Part shown: piece after piece, positions 55,494-64,000 of the stretch
Position numbering within the stretch: the first letter of the stretch is position 1
How the letters are laid out: each line of letters starts with the position of its first letter
Source of the DNA: Bradyrhizobium algeriense
GTDB lineage: Bacteria; Pseudomonadota; Alphaproteobacteria; Rhizobiales; Xanthobacteraceae
Assembly (NCBI RefSeq): GCF_036924595.1
Contig: NZ_JAZHRV010000001.1
Coordinates: 5,332,001 to 5,396,000, forward strand
Length of the DNA stretch: 64,000 nt
Direction of reading: 5' to 3'
Made by a program: the position numbers and the translations under genes
Notes under the pieces: generated by a model
What the model was told of the DNA's origin: nothing
Seen by the model: the letters and a program-made list of their open reading frames with translations, nothing else
Database searches by the model: none

Positions 55494-57656
55494 TCAATTG
55501 ACGGGTACGCTCAGACGAAACGCGTTCTCAACGATACGCAATCCCACTTCGCCGCCGAGCGACATCAGCGATTCCGGATGAAACTGCACGCCGCCGACCG
55601 GCAGGGTCTTGTGTTCGATCGCCATCGCGACGCCGTCCTCGGTGGTCGCGGTGACCTCGAGAACCTCGGGCACGCTGTCGCGCTCGACATAGAGCGAATG
55701 ATAGCGGCCGATCACGATTTCATTGGGCAGGTTATGCATCAGCCGTCCGCCACGCACCTGAACCCGCGACGGCCGCCCGTGCGCGGGATGGGTGAGCTGG
55801 CCGAGCTGGCCGCCGAAATATTCGCCGATCGCCTGCACGCCGAGGCAGACGCCGAAGATCGGCAGTTTTCGGTCGAGCGCCGTGCCAATGGTTTTCGAAA
55901 TCCCAAAGTCCTCAGGACGTCCCGGCCCGGGCGACAGCACCAGCAAATCCCAGTTCTTCTTCAGCATCTCCTGGGCATGCACATGCCGGACCACGGTAAC
56001 GCTGGCGCCGACCTGGCGGAAATAATCTGCCAGCATATGCACGAAACTGTCGTCGTGGTCGATCAACAGCACCTTGCGGCCCGAGCCGGTGGCATCAGGC
56101 GCAAATGCCGACAGCGGTTTTGGCGCATCGCCGCGCAGCGCCTGGAACAGCGCCGCCGCCTTGACCTGGCACTCGCGGTCTTCCGCCGCGGGGTCTGAAT
56201 CAAAGAGGCAGGTGGCGCCGACGCGCACTTCAGCGAGACCATCCTTCATGCGGATGGTGCGGATGGTGAGCCCGGTATTGATGCTGCCGTCGAAATTCAC
56301 CGCACCGATCGCGCCGGCATACCAGCGCCGCGACGACCGCTCATTGTCCTCGACGAACTGCATGGCCCACAATTTCGGTGCGCCGGTCACGGTGACCGCC
56401 CAGGCATGGGTCAGGAACGCATCCAGCGCATCGAAGCCCGGGCGCATCATGCCTTCGACATGATCGACGGTATGGAACAGCTTTGAATAGGTCTCGATCT
56501 GCCGCCGCGCCAGCACCTTGATCGTGCCGGGCACGCACACCCGCGCCTTGTCGTTGCGGTCGACGTCGGTGCACATATTGAGTTCGAACTCGTCCTTCTC
56601 GGAGTTCAACAATTGCCTGATCTGCTCGGCATCACCGATCGCATCGACGCCGCGCGCAATCGTGCCCGAGATCGGGCAGGTCTCGACTCGCCTGCCGTCG
56701 GAGCGGACGAACATTTCCGGCGAGGCCGACACCAGAAATTCGCCATCGCCGAGATTCATCAGCGCGCCGTAGGGCGACGGGTTGATACGACAAAGCCGCT
56801 GGAACACTTCGGCCGGCGAGCGCTCGCAGGACTCGGCGAAGAGCTGCCCCGGCACCGCCTCGAACAGGTCGCCACGTGCGAACGCCGCGCGCGCGACCTC
56901 GACGGTGGCCTGATATTCGCCAGGCGCGTGATCGGCAAAGCCCTGCCGCGGCGTCCTGGCGTAAACGCTCTCGGCGGTGTCGCGCGGCAGACCCTTGGTG
57001 GATTTTCCTTTCCAGGAAAAATCGTAGCTCAGCACCACGCCGCGGCCGGTGGCGCGGTCATAGGCCAGCAGGCGATCCGGCACATACAGCACGATGTCGC
57101 GCTGGTCGCTCTCGCGCGCACGCTTTTGCACGAGGTCTTCGATCTGGAATACGAGATCGTAGGCGAAGGCGCCGAACAGGCCGAGCAGCGGGTCGTCATT
57201 GGCTGACAAGGCGGCGACGAGATCGCGCACCAGCGACATCACGCTGGCGCGGCGGGTGCGCTGGTCTTCCTCGACCGGTGCGGCGCCGCGAATGATATGG
57301 CCGGCCAGCCGCGTCGGGCTTTTTTCAGAGATGACCACGCAGGGCTCGCGCAGCACGTCGCCCAGAAACGCGATCAGCACTTCGCCCCGCGCATTCAGCG
57401 CAGAGAGCGAGAAATTGGAGCCAGCGGTTTCCAGCACCAGCGGCGGATCGGCAAAGCCGAGGTCGAAACTCTCATAGCGGCCGGGCACCGTGGTGCCGGA
57501 GGACAGCACCACACCGCGGCGGCGGTCGAGCAATTCGATCAGGTCGTCGAGGCGCTTGGCGTTGCCGGTGAACTGCTCGACGGCGCGCGAAATCGCGAGG
57601 CCGCCGCTGGTCCGGTACTCGCTGTGCTCGGGCAGAGAGAAGGCTGTCCTGTTCAT
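55494..57656 (-). CDS. trpE(G): Fused anthranilate synthase, TrpE and TrpG domains
   Basis: A 720-residue enzyme making anthranilate from chorismate, the first step of tryptophan synthesis. The N-terminal part (to about 510) is the TrpE chorismate-converting domain, with [13 protein letters not shown] and the TrpE signature [15 protein letters not shown] [17 protein letters not shown]. From about residue 528 the TrpG glutamine amidotransferase domain follows: [17 protein letters not shown], the catalytic cysteine in [16 protein letters not shown] (about 603) and FHPESLMS. One-gene fusions are normal in Rhizobiales. A leader peptide gene precedes it. Confidence 0.97.
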   Translation of the reverse strand: MNRTAFSLPEHSEYRTSGGLAISRAVEQFTGNAKRLDDLIELLDRRRGVVLSSGTTVPGRYESFDLGFADPPLVLETAGSNFSLSALNARGEVLIAFLGDVLREPCVVISEKSPTRLAGHIIRGAAPVEEDQRTRRASVMSLVRDLVAALSANDDPLLGLFGAFAYDLVFQIEDLVQKRARESDQRDIVLYVPDRLLAYDRATGRGVVLSYDFSWKGKSTKGLPRDTAESVYARTPRQGFADHAPGEYQATVEVARAAFARGDLFEAVPGQLFAESCERSPAEVFQRLCRINPSPYGALMNLGDGEFLVSASPEMFVRSDGRRVETCPISGTIARGVDAIGDAEQIRQLLNSEKDEFELNMCTDVDRNDKARVCVPGTIKVLARRQIETYSKLFHTVDHVEGMMRPGFDALDAFLTHAWAVTVTGAPKLWAMQFVEDNERSSRRWYAGAIGAVNFDGSINTGLTIRTIRMKDGLAEVRVGATCLFDSDPAAEDRECQVKAAALFQALRGDAPKPLSAFAPDATGSGRKVLLIDHDDSFVHMLADYFRQVGASVTVVRHVHAQEMLKKNWDLLVLSPGPGRPEDFGISKTIGTALDRKLPIFGVCLGVQAIGEYFGGQLGQLTHPAHGRPSRVQVRGGRLMHNLPNEIVIGRYHSLYVERDSVPEVLEVTATTEDGVAMAIEHKTLPVGGVQFHPESLMSLGGEVGLRIVENAFRLSVPVN

Positions 57657-57702
57657 GTGATCCTCTTACGAAACTTCGGGAGGGAGCGCCACACAGGACA
57701 AA

Positions 57703-57780
57703 CGAAGGGACCGTCGCACTGCGATGGCGACCTTCGACGATTGAAAAATGAAATCGCACCGGCCACCTCTTTAAGAGGTG
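57703..57780 (-). promoter_or_regulatory. trpE(G) attenuator hairpins
   Basis: Reading leftwards, the end of trpL is followed by the hairpin CACCTCTT-AA-AGAGGTG (57780-57764), a T-rich stretch, and a longer imperfect stem with outer arms CGAAGG and CCTTCG (57736-57703) followed by TTTG. The segment TGCGAT in the first part can pair with ATCGCA in the second. This fits mutually exclusive terminator and antiterminator folds governed by ribosome stalling. The exact partition is inferred. Confidence 0.65.
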
Positions 57781-57818
57781 CGCCACCAAAGACGGGATGG
57801 GCTGATAACGGTGTTCAT
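57771..57818 (-). CDS. trpL: trpL leader peptide
   Basis: A 15-codon frame, MNTVISPSRLWWRTS, begins about 160 bases upstream of trpE(G). Two tandem tryptophan codons sit where a ribosome stalled for charged tRNA-Trp would mask the first hairpin strand. The peptide resembles rhizobial trpL leaders, and its stop lies inside the first stem. In Sinorhizobium meliloti the attenuated leader RNA and the peptide are known to act in trans. Whether this occurs here is open. Confidence 0.85.
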   Translation of the reverse strand: MNTVISPSRLWWRTS

Positions 57819-57983
57819 GGGCCCTAAACACCATCCGCCGGTGATGATGTCAAGGGAGGGGCCGGCCGGGATGCCCTCATCCCGGCCCGATCTTTGGGTG
57901 TCGGAAAGGCGAAAACTTGCGTAGGATTTGAGCAAGCAGCCGCGCTTTCAACGCGCAAAGATTGCAAACAAGGGAGCCTGGCG

Positions 57984-58988
57984 ATGGCATTGCTGGGTCT
58001 GGGATATGCCGGGTTCGGCTCGGATGCGCTGGACGACTGGCGCCAGTTCGGGACCGGATTGGTGGGGCTGCAGGCGGTCGAGCGCGGCAATTCCCTGCTG
58101 GCGTTCCGGATGGACGACCGCAAGCAACGCATCGTGATCGACCGCGCGATGGGCGAAGGGACGCGCTTCTTCGGCTGGGAGGTCGCCGACAGCGCCGCGC
58201 TGGACGCGCTGGCGGCACGGCTGGAAAAAGCCGGCGTGTCAGTCACCACCGAACCGCAGACGCTGGCCGATGCCAGGCGCGTCCGCAGCCTGATTTCGTT
58301 TCGCGATCCGGCCGGCAACCGGCTGGAGGCCTTTTACGGCGCCGAGATCGACGATACGCCCTTCTTGCCGGGGCGCTCGATTTCGGGATTCCGCACCGGC
58401 CCGCTCGGGCTTGGACACGCCGTGTTGACGGTCGAAAATATCGCCCCGGTGAGGGCGTTCTATGTCGACGTGCTCGGCTTCGGGCTTTCCGACTACATCG
58501 AAAAACCGTTCCGCGCTTACTTCTTCCATGTCAACGCGCGGCATCACAGCCTCGCGCTGATCGAGACTGGCAGGAACGGCATGCACCATCTGATGGTGGA
58601 GCTGTTCTCGCTCGACGATGTCGGACAGTGCTACGACATCGCACTGACGCAAGAAGACCGCGTCGGCGTCACGCTCGGCCGGCACACCAACGATTTCATG
58701 ACCTCGTTCTACGCCAGGACGCCGTCGGCCTTCATGATCGAATGCGGCTGGGGCGGCCGCGAGATCGATCCTGCGACATGGCAGCCGGTCGAGATGCATG
58801 ACGGCCCGAGCCTGTGGGGCCACGAGCGCGTCTGGCTGCCGCCCGAAGACCGCGAGGTCGCACGCGCGATGCGCCTGCGCGCGGCGGCTTCAGGCCTGCG
58901 CGCGCCGGTGCAGGTGATGGAAGGCAACTACAAGCTGATGTCGGGAACGTGTGCGTGGTGGGACGGGGTACGCGAGGACGGACAATGA
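57984..58988 (+). CDS. Extradiol dioxygenase-like VOC protein
   Basis: A 334-residue two-module vicinal-oxygen-chelate protein resembling 2,3-dihydroxybiphenyl 1,2-dioxygenases. The likely iron ligands are in the C-terminal module: His in LGLGHAVLTV, His in RHHSLAL and Glu in FMIECGWG. The N-terminal module has YAGFGSDALDDWRQF. It would cleave a catechol-type ring with oxygen. AGGGAG stands before the ATG at 57984; no gene for the rest of an aromatic pathway is next to it. It is divergent from trpL. Confidence 0.88.
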   Translation: MALLGLGYAGFGSDALDDWRQFGTGLVGLQAVERGNSLLAFRMDDRKQRIVIDRAMGEGTRFFGWEVADSAALDALAARLEKAGVSVTTEPQTLADARRVRSLISFRDPAGNRLEAFYGAEIDDTPFLPGRSISGFRTGPLGLGHAVLTVENIAPVRAFYVDVLGFGLSDYIEKPFRAYFFHVNARHHSLALIETGRNGMHHLMVELFSLDDVGQCYDIALTQEDRVGVTLGRHTNDFMTSFYARTPSAFMIECGWGGREIDPATWQPVEMHDGPSLWGHERVWLPPEDREVARAMRLRAAASGLRAPVQVMEGNYKLMSGTCAWWDGVREDGQ

Positions 58989-58998
58989 AAGGCAAACT

Positions 58999-59289
58999 TT
59001 AGAATTCATTCGCCCGCGGCGCATCACGGCGACCATGCCGGACATGGACGATCACCAATTCATCACCGCGAATGTGGTGGTCGACAAGGAACGAATAGCG
59101 AGCCGTTGGAAACACACGCACGCCGGAAATATCCGTCTCCCGTCCAAGTCCGGGATGCTCCGCAAGCAGCCGACTTGTGGTGCGTATTTGATTGACGACG
59201 GAAGAGGCCGCGCGTGGACTGTGCTGCGAAATGTATTCGTGGATTTCGGCGATGTCAGCGCGGGCACGCGGCGCGTACCGTAGTCTCAC
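58999..59289 (-). CDS. parE: RelE/ParE family toxin
   Basis: A 96-residue toxin-type protein of the type II RelE/ParE superfamily. The fold pattern is RLRYAPRARADIAEIHEYI, LLAEHPGLGRETDI and ARYSFLVDHHIRGDELVIVHVRHGRR. The GTG start at 59289 overlaps the antitoxin stop (GTGA), which fits translational coupling and argues against the longer TTG-start frame to 59307. A ParE-type toxin blocks gyrase while RelE types cut mRNA; which applies is not clear. The gene lies just after the extradiol dioxygenase gene, convergent with it. Confidence 0.85.
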   Translation of the reverse strand: MRLRYAPRARADIAEIHEYISQHSPRAASSVVNQIRTTSRLLAEHPGLGRETDISGVRVFPTARYSFLVDHHIRGDELVIVHVRHGRRDAPRANEF

Positions 59290-59513
59290 AGGCCACACTT
59301 CTCCCAAAGTGCGGACATTTCGTCTTCACTGACAAACTCGCCGCGCTGGGCCTGCCTCAGACCTTCGAGCACCGCCGCGCGATGCGCTTCCGGCACGACA
59401 AACGGATCGCTGCCGGCGGCAACAATTTGTTCGAGCAATTCCGCCGCATAGGCTTGCCGATCTTCGGGAAGCTTTCGCACCTTTTCGATGGCGTCTTCGA
59501 GGACCTTGGTCAT
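59286..59513 (-). CDS. Antitoxin of the ParE-type toxin
   Basis: A 75-residue protein starting MTKVLEDAIEKVRKLPEDRQ. It resembles the short antitoxins of ParE modules; the N-terminal half is helical and the C-terminal part (FVSEDEMSALWEKCG) ends in the usual toxin-binding type segment. The stop overlaps the toxin start. It would neutralise the toxin and repress the operon. I do not see a clear ribbon-helix-helix, so the DNA-binding type is uncertain. Confidence 0.8.
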   Translation of the reverse strand: MTKVLEDAIEKVRKLPEDRQAYAAELLEQIVAAGSDPFVVPEAHRAAVLEGLRQAQRGEFVSEDEMSALWEKCGL

Positions 59514-59600
59514 TGAAGCAGTCTAACGCAACTCCAAATAAAATGCGAGATGTGGCCCCTCACCTCACGGCCTGATCGCGCCGAAGCAGCCTATACGCAC

Positions 59601-60500
59601 CTACTCCCGGTAACACCCCTGCTCGATCTCTTCGATCAATCCGCGCGCCTTCGGCTGCCAGCCGAGCTGGCGCGCGTGCTTGGCCCGCACGCGGCTGTTG
59701 GACGCCATCGTATCCTCTGTCGTGCCTTCGCCCCATTCGGCGGCTGCTTCGGCCATCGACATCGCCGTTGGCGGGCCTGCAAAACCCAGCATGCGGTTGA
59801 TCGCCTCGCAGGCTTCGCGCATCGAATTCTCGCCGTTCTCGGCGAAATAGAACGCGCCCGCCGGCGCCTTATCGATCGCAAGCGCGTAGAGCGTTACGAG
59901 ATCGTCGATATGCACGTTCGACCAGATGTTCTCGCCAGGTCCGGCGTGCGCCGCGTTGCCGCGCTTTTTGGCCAGCCTGATCAGCAGCGGCACCTGCACG
60001 CTGTCAGGTCCGGCGCCAAGGCCAACGCCGTAGATCAGGCTCGGGCAGATGATGACCGGGCGGCAGTCTTTGTCGCGGTGCGAGAGGATGAACTCGTTCA
60101 GCGCGACCCGCGCCACGCGCGCAGGCGATGGTGCGATCGGCGCGTCTTCGTCGAAGATCGCATCCGACCGCTCGCCCCTGGCGCGCGTGCCGACGATGCT
60201 CGATCCCGATGTATGTATGAATGGCTTGCCGCTACCAGCAAGCGCGCCGAGCAGGCTTTCGACCGCGCCCCTGTGATCGGCGCTCGCCGCATTGACGACG
60301 ATGTCGGCAGCCTGCGCCGCTTGCGCCAGAGTTTCTCCGTCATCGAGCGCTCCTAGCACTGGCTGGATACCCCGCGCGCGAACCGCTTCCGCCTTTTCAG
60401 GCGAGCGAACCAATCCGGTCACGTGATGTCCGGCAGCAATGAGATGCGCCGCAACCGATCCGCCGATATAGCCCGATGCGCCCGTGCAGAAGATTTTCAT
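59601..60500 (-). CDS. NAD-dependent epimerase/dehydratase family protein
   Basis: A 299-residue extended short-chain dehydrogenase. The nucleotide-binding loop is MKIFCTGASGYIGGSVA, with core TGASGYIGGSVA. The active-site YxxxK of classical members is not obvious, since CPSLIYGVGLG only gives the later part of the fold. It resembles NAD(P)-dependent sugar epimerases or reductases of the NmrA/atypical type. GAGG lies seven bases before the ATG at 60500; an ATG two codons upstream is too close. The substrate is unknown. Confidence 0.85.
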   Translation of the reverse strand: MKIFCTGASGYIGGSVAAHLIAAGHHVTGLVRSPEKAEAVRARGIQPVLGALDDGETLAQAAQAADIVVNAASADHRGAVESLLGALAGSGKPFIHTSGSSIVGTRARGERSDAIFDEDAPIAPSPARVARVALNEFILSHRDKDCRPVIICPSLIYGVGLGAGPDSVQVPLLIRLAKKRGNAAHAGPGENIWSNVHIDDLVTLYALAIDKAPAGAFYFAENGENSMREACEAINRMLGFAGPPTAMSMAEAAAEWGEGTTEDTMASNSRVRAKHARQLGWQPKARGLIEEIEQGCYRE

Positions 60501-60620
60501 TTCCATTCCTCAGCGGTCATGCCGCGCGGCGATTTGTCAGCACACCCAGAACCCGACCGTCGCGATGAAGCCGGCGATGGCCGGTGCATCTAGGACATAA
60601 GACCGATTGCGACGCGCACC

Positions 60621-61295
60621 TCACCCGAGATGCTTCCTGAAAAACTCCGTCGCCCTGCCCCAGGCCAGTTCCGCGGCCTGCCGGTCATGCACGGTTTGCC
60701 GCTGCTCGTTGACGAAGGCGTGCTCGGCGTCATAGCGGAACAGCTCGAGCGACTTGCCGGCGGCCTTCATGCCCTGCTCGAAGGCATCGATCACCTGCGG
60801 CGTGCACCAGTCGTCCTTGTTGGCGAAATGGGCCTGCAGCGGGATCTTCACGTCCGCGGGCTTTGCGGCCTGCTCCGGCGGAATGCCGTAGAACACCACG
60901 CCGGCCGCCAGCTCCGGAATTTTGGTGGCGCCGATGATGGTCACCGCGCCGCCGAGGCAGAAGCCGGTCAACCCGACCTTGGCGCCGTTGCGCGACAGAT
61001 ATTGCGCGGCGCCCCGCACGGTCTGCGTGGTGGCGTCCATGAAATCCAGCGAGTTCATCTCTTTGCCGGCCGCATCCGTGTCGTGATACGGAACCACCGT
61101 GCCCTTGTAGAGATCGGGCGCCAGCGCATCGAAGCCCGCTACCGCGAAGCGGTCGCACAGGCCCTTGATCTGGTCCTGCAGGCCCCACCATTCCTGGATC
61201 ACGACCACGCCCGGCGCATTGCCGCGCGCGGCATTGGCGAGATAGCCACTGGCATCCTTGCCGTCCGGCCGCTTGAAAGTGATGCTGGTACCCAT
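60621..61295 (-). CDS. Dienelactone hydrolase family protein
   Basis: A 224-residue alpha/beta hydrolase. The family motifs are VVVIQEWWGLQDQIKGLCDRF with core IQEWWGL, the nucleophile cysteine in GLTGFCLGGAV, and the histidine in YDAEHAFVNEQ. It would hydrolyse dienelactones or similar esters. GGAGGA stands ideally before the ATG at 61295; the longer frame to 61361 has no such site. The H repeat and a terminator of fbcH lie upstream. Confidence 0.9.
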   Translation of the reverse strand: MGTSITFKRPDGKDASGYLANAARGNAPGVVVIQEWWGLQDQIKGLCDRFAVAGFDALAPDLYKGTVVPYHDTDAAGKEMNSLDFMDATTQTVRGAAQYLSRNGAKVGLTGFCLGGAVTIIGATKIPELAAGVVFYGIPPEQAAKPADVKIPLQAHFANKDDWCTPQVIDAFEQGMKAAGKSLELFRYDAEHAFVNEQRQTVHDRQAAELAWGRATEFFRKHLG

Positions 61296-61378
61296 GGGTT
61301 CCTCCGCGCTGATTTCTGGATGATTGACCGGCATTTTGTCCGCAGTGCGTTCCGGAAGCAATCGCCCGATCCGTGCGT

Positions 61379-61473
61379 CTAGAGCATTATCGGTTCTGAT
61401 TGAATCAGAACCGAAGCTCTAGATTCTTGTTTTGACGCGTTTTCTTCACGCGAACTGGTACCCGCTTCTCTCG
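61379..61473. repeat. Palindromic repeat, type H, copy 2
   Basis: The palindromic core 61379-61422 (ends CTAGAGC and GCTCTAG around CGGTTCTGATTGAATCAGAA) is slightly imperfect compared with 10322-10362. The flank ACGCGTTTTCTTCACGCGAA is the same as copy 1 but reversed. It lies between the dienelactone hydrolase and fbcH genes. Confidence 0.85.
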
Positions 61474-61501
61474 AAAACGCTATGGGTCAGGTCAGGGCAA
61501 C

Positions 61502-61525
61502 AAAAAAGCCCCCGCGGGGGCTTTT
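61502..61525 (-). terminator. Rho-independent terminator after fbcH
   Basis: Read on the minus strand, a GCCCCC-GCGGGGGC-type stem with A-run before and T-run after (AAAAGCCCCCGCGGGGGCTTTTTT) follows the fbcH stop codon by 21 bases. It should end the petA-fbcH transcript. Confidence 0.88.
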
Positions 61526-61546
61526 CCGAAATCGCGTGCACCTTGA

Positions 61547-63619
<2,073 letters not shown>

Positions 63620-63686
63620 TGATGCGATCCTGAGGAAGTAAAACGACGCGACGGATTAAGGGTCTCGGACTGGCGCGCCCGAGCCC

Positions 63687-64000
63687 TTAGCCGATCTGGA
63701 TTTTGGTGTCGGAAACAAAGGTGTAGGGCGGCACGGCCAGGTTGCTCGGCGCAGGTCCCTGCCGGATGCGGCCCGAGGTGTCGTACACCGAACCATGGCA
63801 GGGGCAGAAGAAGCCGTCGTAAGCGCCCTCATGGGCAATCGGGATGCAGCCGAGATGAGTGCAGATGCCGACCACGACCAGCCACTGGTCATGCCCCGGC
63901 TTGACTCTAGCCTCATCGCTCTGCGGATCGGGCAGGCTCGCAACCGGCACCTTGCGGGCCTCATCGATCTGCTTCTTGGTCCGGTGGCTGATGTAGATCG
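63687..64000 (-). CDS. petA: Rieske iron-sulphur subunit of the bc1 complex, 5' end outside window
   Basis: The C-terminal 104 residues of the ubiquinol-cytochrome c reductase iron-sulphur protein. The [2Fe-2S] ligands lie in the two Rieske boxes, CTHLGCIPI and CPCHGSVYD. The beginning (membrane anchor) is beyond the right edge, so the window holds only the soluble head: the visible part starts with [19 protein letters not shown]. It precedes fbcH in the operon petA-fbcH. Confidence 0.97.
   Translation of the reverse strand, partial: IYISHRTKKQIDEARKVPVASLPDPQSDEARVKPGHDQWLVVVGICTHLGCIPIAHEGAYDGFFCPCHGSVYDTSGRIRQGPAPSNLAVPPYTFVSDTKIQIG

Overview
The window is a 64 kb stretch of ordinary-density chromosome (about 64 protein genes, no rRNA, tRNA, prophage, insertion sequence or CRISPR seen) from a GC-rich alphaproteobacterium. 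I infer Bradyrhizobium or a close relative in the Nitrobacteraceae. The best pointers are the single fbcH gene for a cytochrome b/cytochrome c1 polyprotein next to a Rieske gene, the fused anthranilate synthase gene trpE(G) with a trpL leader peptide, a CcrM-type cell-cycle methyltransferase with GANTC sites around its start, and many short palindromic intergenic repeats of the kind abundant in Bradyrhizobium genomes.

Layout. 1-7 kb: 3'-truncated chemotaxis receptor, two small proteins, an acuI-type reductase downstream of an MFS transporter, and a SleB-like cell wall hydrolase. 7-18 kb: pyruvate phosphate dikinase with a lysine/alanine-rich tail, the glyQ-glyS-methyltransferase operon, an S49 peptidase, a TrmN6-like methyltransferase coupled to a DUF2007 protein, and a divergent polyprenyl diphosphate synthase. 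18-30 kb: LysE exporter, TPR protein plus ispE, ETF-ubiquinone oxidoreductase divergent from a family-4-like uracil-DNA glycosylase, then a leftward run (radical SAM protein, VOC protein, GNAT, rnhB, GT39). 30-35 kb: GT2, a MarR-GNAT fusion with a candidate operator and a coupled small ORF, moaB, a neutral zinc metallopeptidase and ccrM. 35.8-42.7 kb: an accessory-looking block of two glutathione S-transferases, three NTF2/SnoaL-like proteins, LysR and MmyB-like regulators, a flavin monooxygenase and a thioesterase. 43-50.6 kb: mutY, DUF721 protein, DsbA-like thioredoxin, smc and an Rsm22-like methyltransferase. 50.9-54.8 kb: lemA plus an M48 protease, then two tandem P-loop proteins (one ParA-like, one with a degenerate P-loop) and a divergent GIY-YIG protein. 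55-64 kb: apt, trpE(G) with its attenuator, an extradiol-dioxygenase-like VOC protein, a ParDE-type toxin-antitoxin pair, an epimerase, dienelactone hydrolase, fbcH and the C-terminal part of the Rieske gene petA.

How genes work together. The clearest functional units are glyQS (glycyl-tRNA synthetase), petA-fbcH (cytochrome bc1 complex), trpL-trpE(G) (tryptophan attenuation), the lemA/M48 pair, the toxin-antitoxin pair, and genome-maintenance genes (mutY, UDG, rnhB, smc, ccrM). The least explained unit is the tandem ATPase pair at 52.8-54.3 kb, which carries a perfect hairpin in front and an AT-rich palindrome behind.

Intergenic DNA. At least nine short repeat types sit between genes, four of them in two copies in the window. 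Several different types share the same ends (CGTCAT ... ATGACG), and in at least two places a repeat edge supplies the stop codon of the neighbouring gene. All calls rest on reading the sequence; no database search was possible.
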